A DNA stretch of 64,000 nucleotides. Source: Usnea hakonensis. Its lineage: Eukaryota; Ascomycota; Lecanoromycetes; Lecanorales; Parmeliaceae. Numbering within the stretch: the stretch's first letter is position 1; each line of letters starts with the position of its first letter. The notes beneath the pieces are model-generated. The model had not been told where the DNA came from, did not search any database, and saw only the letters and a program-made list of their open reading frames with translations. Below are positions 1 to 13,242 of this stretch, in pieces. The DNA is taken from the NCBI GenBank assembly GCA_013423325.1, contig BLJB01000086.1, positions 37,392-101,391 of the forward strand, in the 5' to 3' direction. A program made the position numbers and the translations under genes.

Positions 1-944
1 AATGGGTCAGTACTTGTTCCATTCGATTGAGGCGCGATGCCCAAGTTTGATCCTTTACTTCGCGTATGGATCTCTCTTGCCTTGATCTTTGACTCCGCTG
101 GCAATTGACAAGTAGGGCTAGGGCTTGTACTACAATAATACTCCTTGGTTTTCACACCCACTCCGCATCTAACCTACCTACCTAGGTACTTAAGGGCTTT
201 ACAGATTCTGCAAAAGAGGGAGTCGTTTAAATGGGACTATTGCATGTAGTTACTATGCGTTTGCATTGACCTAGTGACCCATCTTGCCATATTGAGTTTC
301 TGCTACAACCAATTATAGACTTTCAAATTGAACGACAGAGATGTAACACTTTGATATGTCACCTTGAGCTTCTGGTCCCCCCCTCCCACAACTGACAAAA
401 TGTCGATGCTACCTTAGTTAACAAAGATTACCTTATATGTTCGGCAGTTTCTTTAGATTAACATACTAGGTCCATTGATCCTCGGATCTTTTAAATCATC
501 CATCGATAATCAATCCTGGTATTTGTCAAGCGGGAGATGGAAAAACGAGTGCAAATTCCGAGTAAGACTGGAAAAAATGTCCGAAAAGTTGGCCATGATC
601 ACACTAAACCGGCTCTTAATGCTTGAGTGCCGCGGGAATGCCTTAGCTTATAGTCCCGGATTTACTCGTGTGTACTCGTACTCCGTGACATGTTTCAATA
701 GAGATATCTGACTACGTAACGATCATTAATTGACCAATGACTTGTCTTTGGAATCACCCTGCTTCAAGATCATAGGCGATTGGAACATCTTGAAACTTCA
801 CTTTGACCATTTTCAAGTTCAAGAAACAATTCATTATTATTATTTGTTTCTATCCCAAGTCAGATCGTAAAGGTAAAAGTAAATCTCGACAGCGTGGCTT
901 GTCGCCTGTGGCTCATTTTGCCAAGCATACCTACAAACCAAAGC
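1..944. other. Left intergenic stretch upstream of SSK2
   Basis: No open frame here has coding character; the longest (about 78 codons from 475) starts at a TTG and resembles no family I know. The last 100 bases are A/T-rich and probably hold the promoter and 5' leader of the MAPKKK gene that follows. A few TACCTACCTA-type short repeats occur near 175. Nothing else is supported. Confidence 0.5.
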
Positions 945-3900
945 ATGGCTGCCGCTACCGAGGGCGCGAACAACAATAATAGCGACCTTTCTCCAAGATC
1001 AGATAAATCAGACAAATCAGACAAATCGCGAATTGACGCGCACCGTCTTCCACTGGTGATGGAGGAGGAACTGCCAGATAGTGTCCGCCCTGATTCTGAC
1101 GACTCCAGCTCCTCCGACGAATACTCCACAACAATCCATCAAGGACACCAACCCCATGAGCTCGGCTTTGACGGCACCAGCGATACCGATAGCCAAACCC
1201 AATTCACCCCAGGCTCGACTGCCGAAATCCTTACACCTTTGACAGGCCACTCTTCAAGTCAACCCTCATGGAACCCTCACAAGCAGCACAAATCGAGGGA
1301 AGACAGCCTGGGTGAGATCCGCGAGGTCCCGACCTTGGCCCCAGTCACAAGCTCAAGGCCTCAAAGACCTTCAGCACCAGCACGCACTCCATCTAGTACC
1401 TACAACCCACCTCGGAAGCCTCCCCACTTACTCTCTTACAACTCGAACCGCCATCGTTCGTTCTCCGGCACCCGGCTACGCCGAGACCCAAACGCTCAGT
1501 ATCGAGCGCAAGAGAAGGCCTACATCCAACAATTACGGCAGGATCAACATAATGAATATCTTGAGGACGAGCCATATACCCCTTCTGTGGGGTACAGTAC
1601 TGACTCCGAGCCTGATGAAGAGTCGCCTTCCTCCGATATCCACCTAGACAAGGAAGGGAACTACGATCAAGACACCCAGCTCTTCTACAATAATGATGCT
1701 ATTCAGCCGTCTTCGGAAGAGCTTCAGGTGCCTGAAAATCGAGAAAGGCTTGAATGGCATAGTATGTTGGCATCTGTGCTGAAAGGAGACGTCGTCAAGC
1801 AGGAGAAGGCCCGCCTGATAGGCAATACAGAGCAGAAAGGCGAGGAAGTACTCAAAAATGAACTCTGGTTGGGAGTGAGGTCCAAGGTGTGTGGGCGTAC
1901 TGTACCTGCACAGCGGCGAATGATAGATGAAGGCCGGGGGAGCATTATACCGGTCATCGAGGCAATCATAGCATTCCAGGTCAAAGGTGAGACCGAAGTT
2001 GGAATGCCAGCAGCAAAGCAGGTTCTGGATGTCGTACACAAAATCGAACAATGCGAACGGCTTTTTCCTACCCGAAAAGCTCTCGGGGCCGCCATTGAGC
2101 GTGCAGCCTCCACTGCATTCGTCGAGAGCTCCGAAGCTGTCATCTGCTGGCACAACACAACGGAAATGATCAATACAGAGCTTGCCGTCTTACGAAGCTG
2201 GGTTGGCAATGAGGAGCTGGACTTCGCAAAATTGTCGAACCACGCTCCTGATGGACCAGGACTGGCCGATGACTCGACGTTCCTCGAGAGGATCCATAAA
2301 GATGAAAATCTTACGTCCCTCCAAGGCGATGAAGAAGGAAAACACAGTATGTTGGTACCAGTGGCAGAGGTCATCAAGAAAGCCAAAACCACACTCATCA
2401 TGAACGCTACTCAATTCGCTAAACGCCATTTGCCTCCTTACATCGAAGAGCTGCTGACACTCATAAACTTTCCCTCGCGACTCATCCAAGAGATCATCCG
2501 TATGCGACTGAAGTTTGCTACCAAGATGAAGGATCCAGCGAAACTAACGTCAATGATGCAGACCTCGATTATCTCACAATTCCAAATCTTGTTGAAATTG
2601 GCTGTGCGAATCAAGCATGACTATACCGTCATTTCTCAGCCAGAAGCCGGCTGGGAGCTGCCTCCTTGCATTGACGATAACTTCGACCTCGTGGTCCTGG
2701 ACGCCTTGAAATTCTACTTCAAAATGTTGAATGCAAAGCTCGTGGGAAATAGGAACACGTTCAAGGAGGCCGAGATTCTCGAACAAGAATGGGATTTCTG
2801 CAACGATATAGGACGATTTCTCGAGGGAGGGGATGTTGAAGTCGCCGAACAATTTAGCGGGCTGACAGCCAAGGCCTTACAGCGTCTCACAACGCACTTT
2901 GAACGAGAATTAACGAGGAGACCTGAAGAAAACGTTACAGATATGGACAAGCGGTACAAGCAAATACTGGATTCCGTCCGCGTTCGTCAAAGAAAGTTGT
3001 TTCGTTTCTCGAGACATTTAGGGGTCCGCTTTGAGAATGCCACCGAATTCAACATTTCTTTCGAAAGGCGGCAAATGCAAAGCTTCTACGATTCACTCGT
3101 CGATTCGGATCATTTCCTCATCTCGAGTCCCGCCTTTCAACACGATGGTATATTTCTAGTTGCATCGCCGTCCTTGTACGATCGGCCCCGCGATATTCAG
3201 TCGTTACTCGGAACGTCATCTCATGGGGATGCGAAGGACTTGGAAGATGCTTCGATACCGTATGTTTTGATCATCCGGCCTGATGAACTTTTGTATTGGG
3301 ATGGCAAGAAAGTAGAGATCACTATGCGCGCACCTTCAATGGATATCAGACCTGGTCGACTGCGTCTCGTAGCAGACGGGTCCTTACCACTACAGAACGC
3401 ACGAAATAAGTTTCTCCAAGCCATAGGCATGAAGCTTGACATTTTGACGGACCTGCGAGCGAACCTGCCAAGGGTAAACATGGAACTTGGGAAGATCAAA
3501 AAGACCACTTACAAGCTTTCCAATACTATAATGGAGAGCGTAGAGATCATCAGAAAGCAGACTGAAGGTCTTGAAAACCAGGAACTTATACAAACCTGTT
3601 TCGCATTCGCCACCGAATTTGGAAAAAGATCGGTAGCTTACATGGACGTCAACCGGCGTATGATGAACAATTTGAAGCTCACTAGGCTTGCATTAGACTG
3701 GGTGAGCTTCATCTGTGATGATTGTATACCATCAGACCGAAAAACTTTCAAATGGGCCGTGGTTGCTCTTGAATTTGCCATGATCATGACGACAGGACCC
3801 AATATTCTCTCGATCACCGACGACGAATTCAAGCGGTTACGGACGAAAGTGGCCGGGTGTATGTCGCTTTTGATATCTCATTTTGATATAATGGGAGCCA

Positions 3901-5196
3901 GGTCGACGCTAGCTGCTCAGGCAGAAAAGCAAAGAGTCGACGCGGTCGCAGGGCAGTTCCGGAAAATGGACATAAGTAGGATGAAGAACGATGCAGAAGC
4001 TTCAGATTTTGTTCGCGAGCAATGGCTTGCTCAGTTGGTCGAGATTGATGAAGCCAGGAGACAGAAGAACGCAGAACGACAGGCATTGGGCCGCGTTATG
4101 GAAGAGTCGAACGACGCTGATCGCTCGTTGACTTACCTTTCATCCTCAGCTACCAACGTCAGCATGCGATGGCAACAAGGCCAATTTGTTGGCGGTGGAA
4201 CTTTTGGATCCGTGTACGCAGCCATCAATCTTGATACTGGCTACTTGATGGCCGTCAAAGAGATTCGATTGCAGGACCCACAGCTGATCCCTACCGTTGC
4301 TGGCCAAATTCGTGATGAACAGGCTGTTCTCGAAGTCCTCGACCATCCCAACATTGTGTCTTACTTCGGCATAGAGGTTCACCGAGACAAAGTCTATATC
4401 TTTATGGAATACTGCTCTGGTGGTTCTCTGGCCAATCTCCTCGAGCATGGGCGCATCGAGGATGAAACAGTAGTCCAAGTTTACGCGCTGCAAATGTTGG
4501 AAGGTTTGGCCTATCTCCATCAATCCGGTATCGCTCATCGAGATATCAAGCCCGAGAGTAAGTCTCATACCCATCAAATTCTGTCGACCAGCCACTGACA
4601 GCCAACCTCAAGATATCCTACTCGATCATAACGGTATTATCAAATACGTCGATTTTGGCGCCGCCAAAGTAATTGCCCGCCAAAACAAAACACTTCAACC
4701 TACCAACGAAGCTCCACTCGCCGCTGCGGGCGGTCCCGGCCTTCCTAAAGTCCCTGCAAAACAAAAGTCTATGACTGGGACTCCAATGTACATGTCTCCT
4801 GAAGTCATCAAGGGCTCTAACGAAGGTCGTCTCGGTTCGATAGACATCTGGTCTCTTGGCTGTGTCATCCTCGAGATGAGCACCGGCCGTCGTCCCTGGG
4901 CTAGTCTAGACAACGAGTGGGCCATCATGTACAATATTGCTCAGGGTAACCCACCGCAGCTGCCGAGCAGAGAGCAACTGAGTGAACAGGGTATAGAATT
5001 CCTGAAGAGATGTTTCGAGCGTGATCCGAAGAGAAGAGCCAGTGCGGCCGAACTGTTGCAGTGTGATTGGATCAGTACGATCAGAGAACAAGTTGTGCCA
5101 AAGGAGAACGGGGGTTCCGATGGTAGCAGCTCAGGCAGTGCGCACAGCTCAAGGCAGAACTCAAATCAGTGGCGATACAGCGAGGATGAGACTTGA
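945..5196 (+). CDS. SSK2: MAP kinase kinase kinase of the HOG osmostress pathway (SskB/Ssk2/Os-4 type)
   Basis: This kinase relays osmotic and other stress from the phosphorelay (Ssk1) to the MAPKK Pbs2 and the MAPK Hog1 in the cytosol. Exons are 945-4557 and 4613-5196 (55-nt intron splitting the Asn codon of HRDIKPEN); the product is 1398 aa. The first 270 residues are Ser/Asp-rich and disordered, with an SDKSDKSDKS repeat near the start. A long helical regulatory region follows. The kinase domain begins near residue 1080 with GGGTFGSVYA, then AVKEIRL, HRDIKPEN, DFGAAK in place of DFG plus a usual residue, and GTPMYMSPE before the substrate lobe. DFGAAK and the roughly 1400-aa length are typical of Ssk2 orthologues. 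I chose the ATG at 945; an in-frame ATG at 894 would add 17 residues. Sequence agrees with the family throughout. Confidence 0.95.
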
Positions 5197-6751
5197 GGGC
5201 GATTGAGCAATATGCCCACTGAAACAAATACACCGCAAACAGCTTAACCGGAGCTTGGGCGAAGAGATTTGCAAGTCCCTCGATGCCCGGTGCAAAAGAC
5301 TGGCGGTCTTAGATCACCGTTAATCGTTGCCCGTTGATCATTGCCCCATCCGCGTGGATGACCTCCTCATGTACTTCACCCTACATTCAATAAACATTCA
5401 ACACTCGCGATCTTATCCACCAGCATTCAAACCCCCACCGACATCCATCCATCCATTGATCTTGGCAACGACCTGGCTCTTTCCTTGCCTCCCGCCCGCT
5501 TTCTCAGACTAAGCATCAATCTTATCTTCAGCGCATTACATCAAGCGGTCTGGGCGTTTGCATTGGCAGTCCCATCGGTGTCCTTTAAAAAAATGGATCC
5601 TGCTCAGCGGTGCTCTCGATTATCGAGATTGCAATCTGCCACTTTGTGTGTCTGGTGACTAATCCTTGTTTCCTTTGCTCCGTTGAAGAGGGAGCGTTTT
5701 GTAGCCAAGCATTCACCTTTTTTTTTTTTGGATTTTTTTGGTTTGACAGATACCCAGATAGCGAGGATGAGTACAGAATCAGGGCGCGGGAAGAATTAAA
5801 CCGAGGTGGAGAGAGAATGAATGGGAAGTTGTTGGCTTTGAGGAAGGGGAAAGGGAGGATATGCAGCAATGGAGAGAAGCGGCTAAAGAAAGGCGTGAGG
5901 TACCTTACTCTCGTACTCGTACATGTACATACCTCAGGGCGTCAACACAGCGAGGTCAGCTGTCCGAAATGAATGTCTCCACGCCCTTTGACTGAGGCGC
6001 AAGTACCCGCGCAAGTACCCGTGCGAATGAAAAAATTTGTATCAATTGATCCAAATCGCTAGCTAGCAGTGATGCCCTACCTAATCCTTATCCTCCGAAG
6101 CTAGAAGAAGGAGAGAAGCCAAGCCCACACATGATAAGCCATCCATCCATCCATCCATCCATCCATCCATCCATGCAAGCTCCATCGATGACCGCCCTTC
6201 CATTCCAGTATGCTCCCGCTCCCTCTCAAAGGTTGTACGTACAAACCCGGCCCTGGGACTATTCTTTTGTCCCACCCTGCAAAAAAGAAAAGGTAAAAGC
6301 GCAAACGCGACACGATATGATCAATGCGATACGCCCAACCCAGTTTCCTATCCCTCAGATGTGTACAAGAAATGTAGCGCTATTGTGTGCGTATGTGTGT
6401 ATGGGTGTGGTGCGACGTCCGGCACCCCTGCTCGCGCTGTGCTGTGTTCCAGTGCGAAGGAGGAGGGTAACGATGAGAGCGGCACTGTGCTATTGTCCAG
6501 TGCCGCAAACATGATAGGGATGCCGTTGGACGGGGTACTGGAGTACCGGGTATGCTTTTTTTTCCCGCTCAATCTGACGCCATGCCGAAGATGCTCTATC
6601 TCTGTCCCGAATGCTTGCGTTTAAAAAATGACAGTGTAGAAGGGTAGAAAAACAAATCAAATGCAAGCAATATGCCAACTTCTGTCATTCAAATCCGTCA
6701 CCATGACCCATAATGCATCATATCATCGCTCTCTTGGGATTTGTAGTCTTC
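5197..6751. other. Intergenic region between the convergent ends of SSK2 and RSC7
   Basis: The two flanking genes end toward this region, so it should hold both 3' untranslated regions. It is low in complexity: pyrimidine-rich around 5400-5500, a T run near 5720 and a tetranucleotide array at 6139-6174. Several open frames of 60-127 codons exist on both strands but none resembles a protein. Confidence 0.5.
6139..6174. repeat. (ATCC)n microsatellite
   Basis: About nine uninterrupted copies of the tetranucleotide CCAT lie between SSK2 and RSC7. A shorter run of the same unit occurs near 5450. It is noncoding by position. Confidence 0.9.
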
Positions 6752-9202
6752 TTAGTATCCAGTGCTAGCAGGATACCCCTGCCCTCCGGGCTGATGTCCC
6801 CACTGATGCTGCTGCTGCTGCTGGGGCGGCGGTGCCCAGCCCTGCATCCCCGCCTGCTGTGCAGCACTCGTCTGTTGATGCATGTACTGCTGCTGACTCG
6901 GACTGGCACTCTGAGGCGGGTACATTGGTCTGGCTCCTGGCATTGCTGCCGTTTGCGAGTAAGCTCCAGGTCCGCCCGGTACGCCGGGCATGGTGTGGTA
7001 ATTGACGCCTCCATGCATGGAACCGCTGCTTTGGCTGTGATGAAGCTGTGGCTGTGGATGTACATGTTGCGGGTGAGGCGATTGGGAGGGGTGGTGGTGT
7101 TGTTGCTGTTGAGGTTGCTGATGTTGCTGCTGCTGCTGCTGTTGTTGCTGCGGCGGCGGAGGCGGCGGCGGTTGTGGCTGCGGGTGCGACTGCTGCTGCT
7201 GTTGTTGATGTTGGAGTTGCGGCGTTTGTTGATGTTGCGAAGAAGGGCTATAATGAGGCAGGTTGGGGTGATGAGACGCAACTGGGGAGTGTTGAGGTTG
7301 GGGGTGTGGGGGCGGATGGCCCCATAGTTGAGATTGGGGAGCATAGCCGTATGGGGATGTTTGCTGACCATGGCCGGAGTAGGAGGATGAGACGGAGGAG
7401 CGGTGTTGTTGCAGGTCAGGGCGTATGGATGGTGGCATGCCGCTGCGCACGGGAGATTGAGCGTGGGGAGTCTGATGGTGTTGTTGCTGATGGGAGTATG
7501 GGTGCTGTGGGCTCATCATTTGGGCGGCTTGATGTTGTAGCAAAGATTGCGGGTTGTTTCTTATCGTGCTTGACGGCAGGTGTGGGGACTGAGCAGGCAT
7601 TGGGCTTTGGTCAATCCCTTGGGGCGATGAGACACGCTCCCGGTTCCAGAGCTCGGTCATGATCTTGCTTCGATTCGCGCGCTGTTGAGTAAAACTTTTG
7701 TTATTCTCCGCTGCATTGGTGGCTTGATGCAGTACGTCTGCGACAGGACTGATTTGCGATTTGTCTTGGAAGGCGGGACCCCCCATTTCCTGCCTCGGTC
7801 GGTGAATGGTTCCGTAAGCTCGCAGTCGGGAATCCTCGGTCAAGGGAGGGAGCCCTCCTAAATAACCGTGAGGAAGATTTGGACTCTCCATAGTTGGATC
7901 CGCGTAGATGATTTCTTGATGCTGGCCGGGGCCTCCTGTGTCAATGGGGTTATTGTGTTCAATAGCGGAAGCCGCCTCCCTTGCTCTGCCAGCGCCTGGC
8001 CGCTTGTCTCCGGCCATGTCTTCCTCCGTAAAACCCTGTTTTATTGCCTTCGCTTCCCAGTAATCGTCTCGAACCCTCCTTCCGTTCTCAATCACCCTAG
8101 CACCAAATTGGCGGAACATGGACTTGGCAGTGACGATGGCGATCTGCCGTGATCTGTACGAATAAGGAAGGATCTCTTGGTGGATGAGTTCGTCCTTCTC
8201 TGCCTGCGAAGCGATAATTTTGAATAACGATCTGTTCTTGTTAAAGAGCAGATAAGAATCCCGGTAGCCCAGAACGCGCGCGCACTCTGTTGCGAGCATA
8301 AATCGCTTTTCATGTCTGTGTGCTACGTAGAATGTCCGAATCTTGAATTGACGATCCCCTAGAGGAACACCTTGCGCGTTGACCTTTGCTTCTCCTGCAT
8401 TATCGTACTCCCTCGGTATGTATTCATCTCCTTCCGTGGTCAATTGATCCGTAGTATGGTCCCTGACTGTGGGCAATGCCTTGATCACAGTCTTGGTGGG
8501 CGTCGACTTCGGTGGAGACTTTTGGGTTGCAATGCTACTCACATCCGGAGGAAGACCGTGGGACTGGAATTGCGACGTCCGTGACTGGTCTGGATTATTG
8601 TGTATTATTTGGTTTGTAGAAGGTGAAGCTGGATTCTCTGCAGAGAGCTTGGGCTTCGGAGGCCTGCCGCGCTTTTTTGGCTTCTGATCTTCTGTGAAAC
8701 ACGACAAGAGTCAGCGGTGTCTCTTATTATTGTTCAGAATGCTTCGCAGACGAAAGACCGGCCATGTCCTGGTGAAAGCGGCAGCCCGCATTGTTTGCTT
8801 GTGTTACATACCATCTTCGGCTCCACCGCCGAAGTGATCGCCACTTTGTTCTGGTGATCGACTTCGCTTTTGGCCTCGAGTGGTTGAATGCGCATTGGTC
8901 GGCGGCGGTAACACCGATACTATACAACAGTGGCCGCCGTCAGCTCATGCTCTCAGAGGTCAAGCGACGACGACGCAGAGCAGTTCCACATAGCTTTTGT
9001 CGAGCAAACGATAATCAACAGCCTTTGCGGCTGTCGCTAAGAGAAGGGCAAATGCCAAACGGTGCCCAAGCGACGGTGATTGACTGGAAGGAAAATTACC
9101 GGGTGTGTTCAATGCTGCTGGGTTGATAGTACCCGATCCATCGATCATGCTGCCTCCCATACCATTGATTGAGGATGATACTGGGAGCGAGGCCGGGTAC
9201 AT
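6752..9202 (-). CDS. RSC7: Rsc7/Swp82 family subunit of a SWI/SNF-class chromatin remodeller (Npl6-like)
   Basis: Rsc7 (Npl6) in RSC and Swp82 in SWI/SNF are non-catalytic subunits of nucleosome remodellers. Exons on the minus strand are 9202-9100, 8919-8812 and 8691-6752 (introns 180 and 120 nt); the product is 716 aa. Joining the exons gives MYPASLPVSSS at the start, a basic KRSRSPE stretch, then an AT-hook-like KKRGRPPKPK. The conserved CRC_subunit region begins at QFKIRTFYVAHRHEKRF and runs through ECARVLGYRDSYLLF to VRDDYWEAKAIKQGF. The C-terminal 350 residues are low-complexity Gln/Pro/His/Ser, including Gln runs. The short ORF that starts at 8707 is misleading because it uses intron sequence as its N terminus. 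Whether this is the RSC or SWI/SNF member cannot be told here. Confidence 0.9.
7110..7213 (-). repeat. Gln/Pro codon-repeat tract inside RSC7
   Basis: On the coding (minus) strand this is a run of CAG/CAA and CCG/CCA codons giving Gln, Pro and His homopolymers in the C-terminal tail. On the plus strand it reads as CTG/TTG repeats, which produce spurious Ala/Val- and Leu-rich ORFs. Confidence 0.9.
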
Positions 9203-12200
9203 GGTGGCCAATCTGGGGTAGCCTTGCTGGTTGCCACTCGTGTCGCACCGACCTGGTCGGTGCGCCAGAGGGCCCGTAGGATGGGTGGCGGCGGTGATGT
9301 TACACAGCAAGGTGTTGATTGTTGATGACAAGCTCTGGCGCGGGTTCGTCGCATGCAGGGAGTGGTCGCGCGCAAGAAAGCTTAGGACCCCTCTTGGCCG
9401 GGCACTATCTCAACTTTACCTTAGGTTTTTCGCCTGCGAGGGTGGAGTGGAGGCGGACGGGTAGGTAAGCTGGCTGCAAGATGACAGATAGCCGTCGCGG
9501 TTATTGGATGTAAAATTTTCTTGGTGTGTATAAATGGTGAGTGCGACCATGCAATACGCATTTGGAGTATATTGACTGGACGCAAGGTCGTGGGGGGGGA
9601 AATTGGGTGGGTTGTAGATGAAGAGTCGCCCCAATAAGAATCAGAATTATAATACCAATGTAAGGTACTCAAACGAGTACTTGCACCTAGCAGTAAGTTT
9701 CCATGGGATTATTCAAATTCTTTTTCTTATTTTTATCCTTTCGGATTTCTTCCATTGGACCTTTTTTTGTTTGGTTTTTTAGTTTGGTGTTTTTGGTGTT
9801 TTTGTGTTTTTATTTTTCGGAGTAGACTGCAAATTGAGGGTGGTGGATGGCTCGGGCGATGGGTAGTCTAAGTAGTTTACGGCAGTGGATGAGCATTTGT
9901 GGCACATAATAATACCACCGGTAACTTTAGGGGAGTTTGGACATGCCTATATGAAATGCTCGACCTGTGTGTTTCTTGTCCACAAGTCAGGATCCAACGG
10001 ACGATCTCATCTCCATCTCTTGCCGACTTAGATTCGAGTATCCGAGGACTTGTCCGTCAATGTGGGGGGACGGCAAGCCAAGGGTTCGAGGATTCGGGGG
10101 CTCGAGGGCTCGAGGGTTCCTGTGCGAGGCTGGGCTCGGGTGTTGGACGCAAGGCGTCAATCGAATAGAGAGTACGGAGTGCTCTCTGGTGAATCACGAC
10201 AAGTGTCAAGTCTGAACGACGGATTACAACAAGGTCCACATATCGAAGACGGTCTGAAACGTTGACCCTGGTCGATTCGCAGCTATTGCCTATTGAGGGT
10301 TTTGTACGACCTGGGGATTCTGGAGCGAAGATGAGGAGTGACAGCCTGACAAAAGAGGTCGGACAAGGCTTGCATGATCTACCATGGCTTGAAGAGTCAT
10401 CACGAAACAGGAACCTGAATGGACATCGGAGCCGGACAAGCTGGCGCAGTTTTTTTGTTTTTAAAAAAAAAAAGGATCTTCAAGGCTCAGAAGGATCTAA
10501 AAATTGCTGCAAATGCAATGCACGATGCCGCTGGGAAAAAAAGCGGGACTGGCACGCCGTGCAGGCAGCAGGAGCCAGAACGTGCAGTTCATAGCCTTGG
10601 GCCCAAGAGACTCGGACTCTTAGCCTCCAATCTCCACCCACACATCCACCAACCATACCACTCTTCCCTCTACACCCCCCTTGCTTGACCACCCAAAATA
10701 AAAAAACAAAAATAAAAAAGGGTCCTCGTGCGATGTGCAGCTGACTGACTATAATCGCTGTAGCCGCCGTTGATGGGCCCAGATTCTAGACACATGATGC
10801 AATACGGACAAAGCACCCTCGCAATCGGAGCCTTCGTCTCGACGACCTACGATTGACACTATCTCGGACTCTAGCAGGATAGTGCGCGAGAAGAGATAGA
10901 AGAGTCGGCCTAAGATCTTACAAACTCCATGGCTACGGGGCGGGGACGGGAAAATGACGCGATGGCAGAAGGCGAGGAGCGGCATGGGATGAATGGGCAA
11001 GGATGTGCCTGGAAATCCTAAAAGGTGAAGTGTGAAAACTAAGGATTCAAGACTAAGAACTAAGAGCAAGTTTCTCTGATTGCAGGCGCGATTGGACGGG
11101 CACGCCACATATCCGTCGAGGAGTCATCCGTACACAACATTTGCAAGGAAAATGATAACTTGGATGGCTTGAGATTCGGGCGAACATAACGCACGAAAGA
11201 CTGCGGGTACGTCGATCGTACGCGGAAGGAACGAGCCTATTGCTATCATCAGGGTACGAGGTAGTCAGAAGTCAGGGATAGGATCATGCAAGCAGTACAG
11301 CCTCGGTAGAAGAATATTTGGGACAAGGAGGGGGGTCCAAAGGGGGGAAGGAAGGGTTGTTTGTAAGCCCGCGGCCTACCTGGGTAAGACCCGGCGTATG
11401 AGACAACCTGACAAATCCTTCCTGGTGTTACCGTGTTACGTGATACATGATACGAGCGATACACGAGTCAAACACCAATCATATCTGGTGAAGCTATTCC
11501 GCAAGCGATAAATCAGAGGCTAGAATCTACGCGGAGTACCCAGCTCAGCTAAATGAATCCCCGGCAGTCGGCCGTAATCCGTGAATTTGGGCTCATTTTC
11601 AGCCAATCACTTATGCACTTTTGGTCAAGGATCGTCGAGGCAAAAACGAGGCGGCGGCGGCGTTACTTGTGCATATCCTGCTGCGCCCTTGTCGTTTGCC
11701 TTTTTTCTTTATTTACTGTGAAGCCTCGCGTTTTCTGAGGCCAGGAATATACTTTTCCTTTGTCTATTGGCGAATCATGCCAATAGTCAGCAATCAGCAA
11801 CTTTCTCTGGGAAGTGGTGAGCTCATTCTTTGACAATGCCGCTGGGGGCCAAAAAAAAAAGTGCTGCTCTTCGGCGGGGAATCCATCATCAAAGGCCGAA
11901 AAGCCAGTAAGAACGGTTGCCCTGATTTCCTCGTGCCGTACTTTGAGTGATTTGTGAATTGGACTCGCTTCACATAAGACCTTTAGCTAGGCGAGCATGC
12001 TCATTCGTCATCAATGTCGAGTCATGTAAAAGGAGGCCAGATCCTCCACAGTCCATAGCGGCAGAGATTCAGACTATTTGCTGCTTCTAGTTTGAAAATT
12101 ACATTCGCTGTGATTGGCGAATCGAGTGCCGACATACTCTGCAATCGCAATTTCATTCCGCCACAGATGACAGATGTGGACCGGAGCTATGAGGCATGAC

Positions 12201-13242
12201 TGGCAATAAGACCGAAGGCTCTTAGTCAAAAAACGATTGACGGCTAATGAGTGAAAGTCGGAGAAGTTGTAAAGCAACTGCCCGTTTCATCATTTCATCA
12301 ATTTATCATTGATTCGGTAACTTTTTCGCCTTTTGCGAATTCATAAAACCAAAATACAAATGCCTAGTCTCGTCCCAAGCATTCAACAATCTAGAGTAAG
12401 GTAATAGCACGCCGCACGGTTAGGCTACCAGGCTACCAGGCTAGGGTACGTACCACACTACAGAAACTTACCAGCGTAGCGTATTTCTTGACACAAACAG
12501 AAATAAAAGCATAATTCTGGTACATACAGGCTCTTTTTTTAGAGTATAGATGAGCAAGCTACATGCAAAGCCGCTGTCTTAAATATGCAGAGCCCCAGAT
12601 CAAGAAACGGACAACCAGTGAGTGACAGACTTTGTTCGGTTCGCGGTAAAGTAGGCAGATGACTTAGATCAGCTGAGAGTGAGACACCACACCCTCATGC
12701 ACCACGTCCACACGACAGCTTCGCTAATGTAGCGCATAGGCCATCCAGAAGTCAAGGCCCGTCCCGAGCGCGACCATGGATGCATATGCATGTTCGATGC
12801 CTAACATACCTGGGTGCTCCTCATATCACACCATGATTATATAAATGAGAATGTTGGTGCAGGAAAAGTATGACACAAAGGAGTTGGCGGTCAATTACTA
12901 GGTCAATTCAATCCTAGCCAGAGCTGGAAGGCAATAGCTCATCGACCTTCAGCACTATCTATGCACGCTCAAAGCCAAATAGCCCAGAACAGAGAGAACC
13001 TTGTTGAAGAATTCTCGAACGCCATATCACATGTGACGTATATACTGCCCTCTATGTGGATCCCTTGATCCATGTTGAATACAGAGAACTTTTTCCCGCG
13101 GCCTGCGCTTGGAGTTGTTGAAAACAAAGCGCAGAGGTGGTATAATCGCTAATCGTCGTGACAAAAGAAAATCCATGTTGAATCGTACAGCCGTCGTGAC
13201 ATAAGAGAATGCATGTTAAACCGTACAGCGGGTATGGCAAGT
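9203..13242. other. 4.0-kb stretch without a recognisable gene
   Basis: This lies between the 5' end of RSC7 and the 3' end of SAM synthetase. The first part (9203-9850) includes the promoter and leader of RSC7 and a long T-rich tract at 9715-9830. At 10085-10115 the unit GGCTCGAG is repeated. ORFs of 60-120 codons are present on both strands, but none joins into a convincing protein, carries a recognisable domain or shows consistent splice signals. No tRNA-like T-loop was found. A lineage-specific gene, a long noncoding transcript or an old transposon remnant cannot be excluded. Confidence 0.45.

Noticed and set aside
1644..2489. Minus-strand ORFs up to 225 codons inside SSK2
   Set aside because: They are antisense shadows of a continuous kinase-family coding exon.
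6139..6174. Possible CRISPR-like or satellite array
   Set aside because: It is a plain tetranucleotide microsatellite without spacers.
6713..7662. Plus-strand Leu-rich and Ala/Val-rich ORFs of about 204 codons
   Set aside because: They are complements of Gln/Pro codon repeats in RSC7.
8692..8707. Start of the RSC7 protein at the ATG at 8707
   Set aside because: Those codons are intron sequence; two upstream exons with good splice sites extend the protein to 9202.
10050..10270. Possible tRNA from a GGTCGATTCGC T-loop-like string near 10268
   Set aside because: No acceptor stem, D-arm or anticodon arm could be paired around it.
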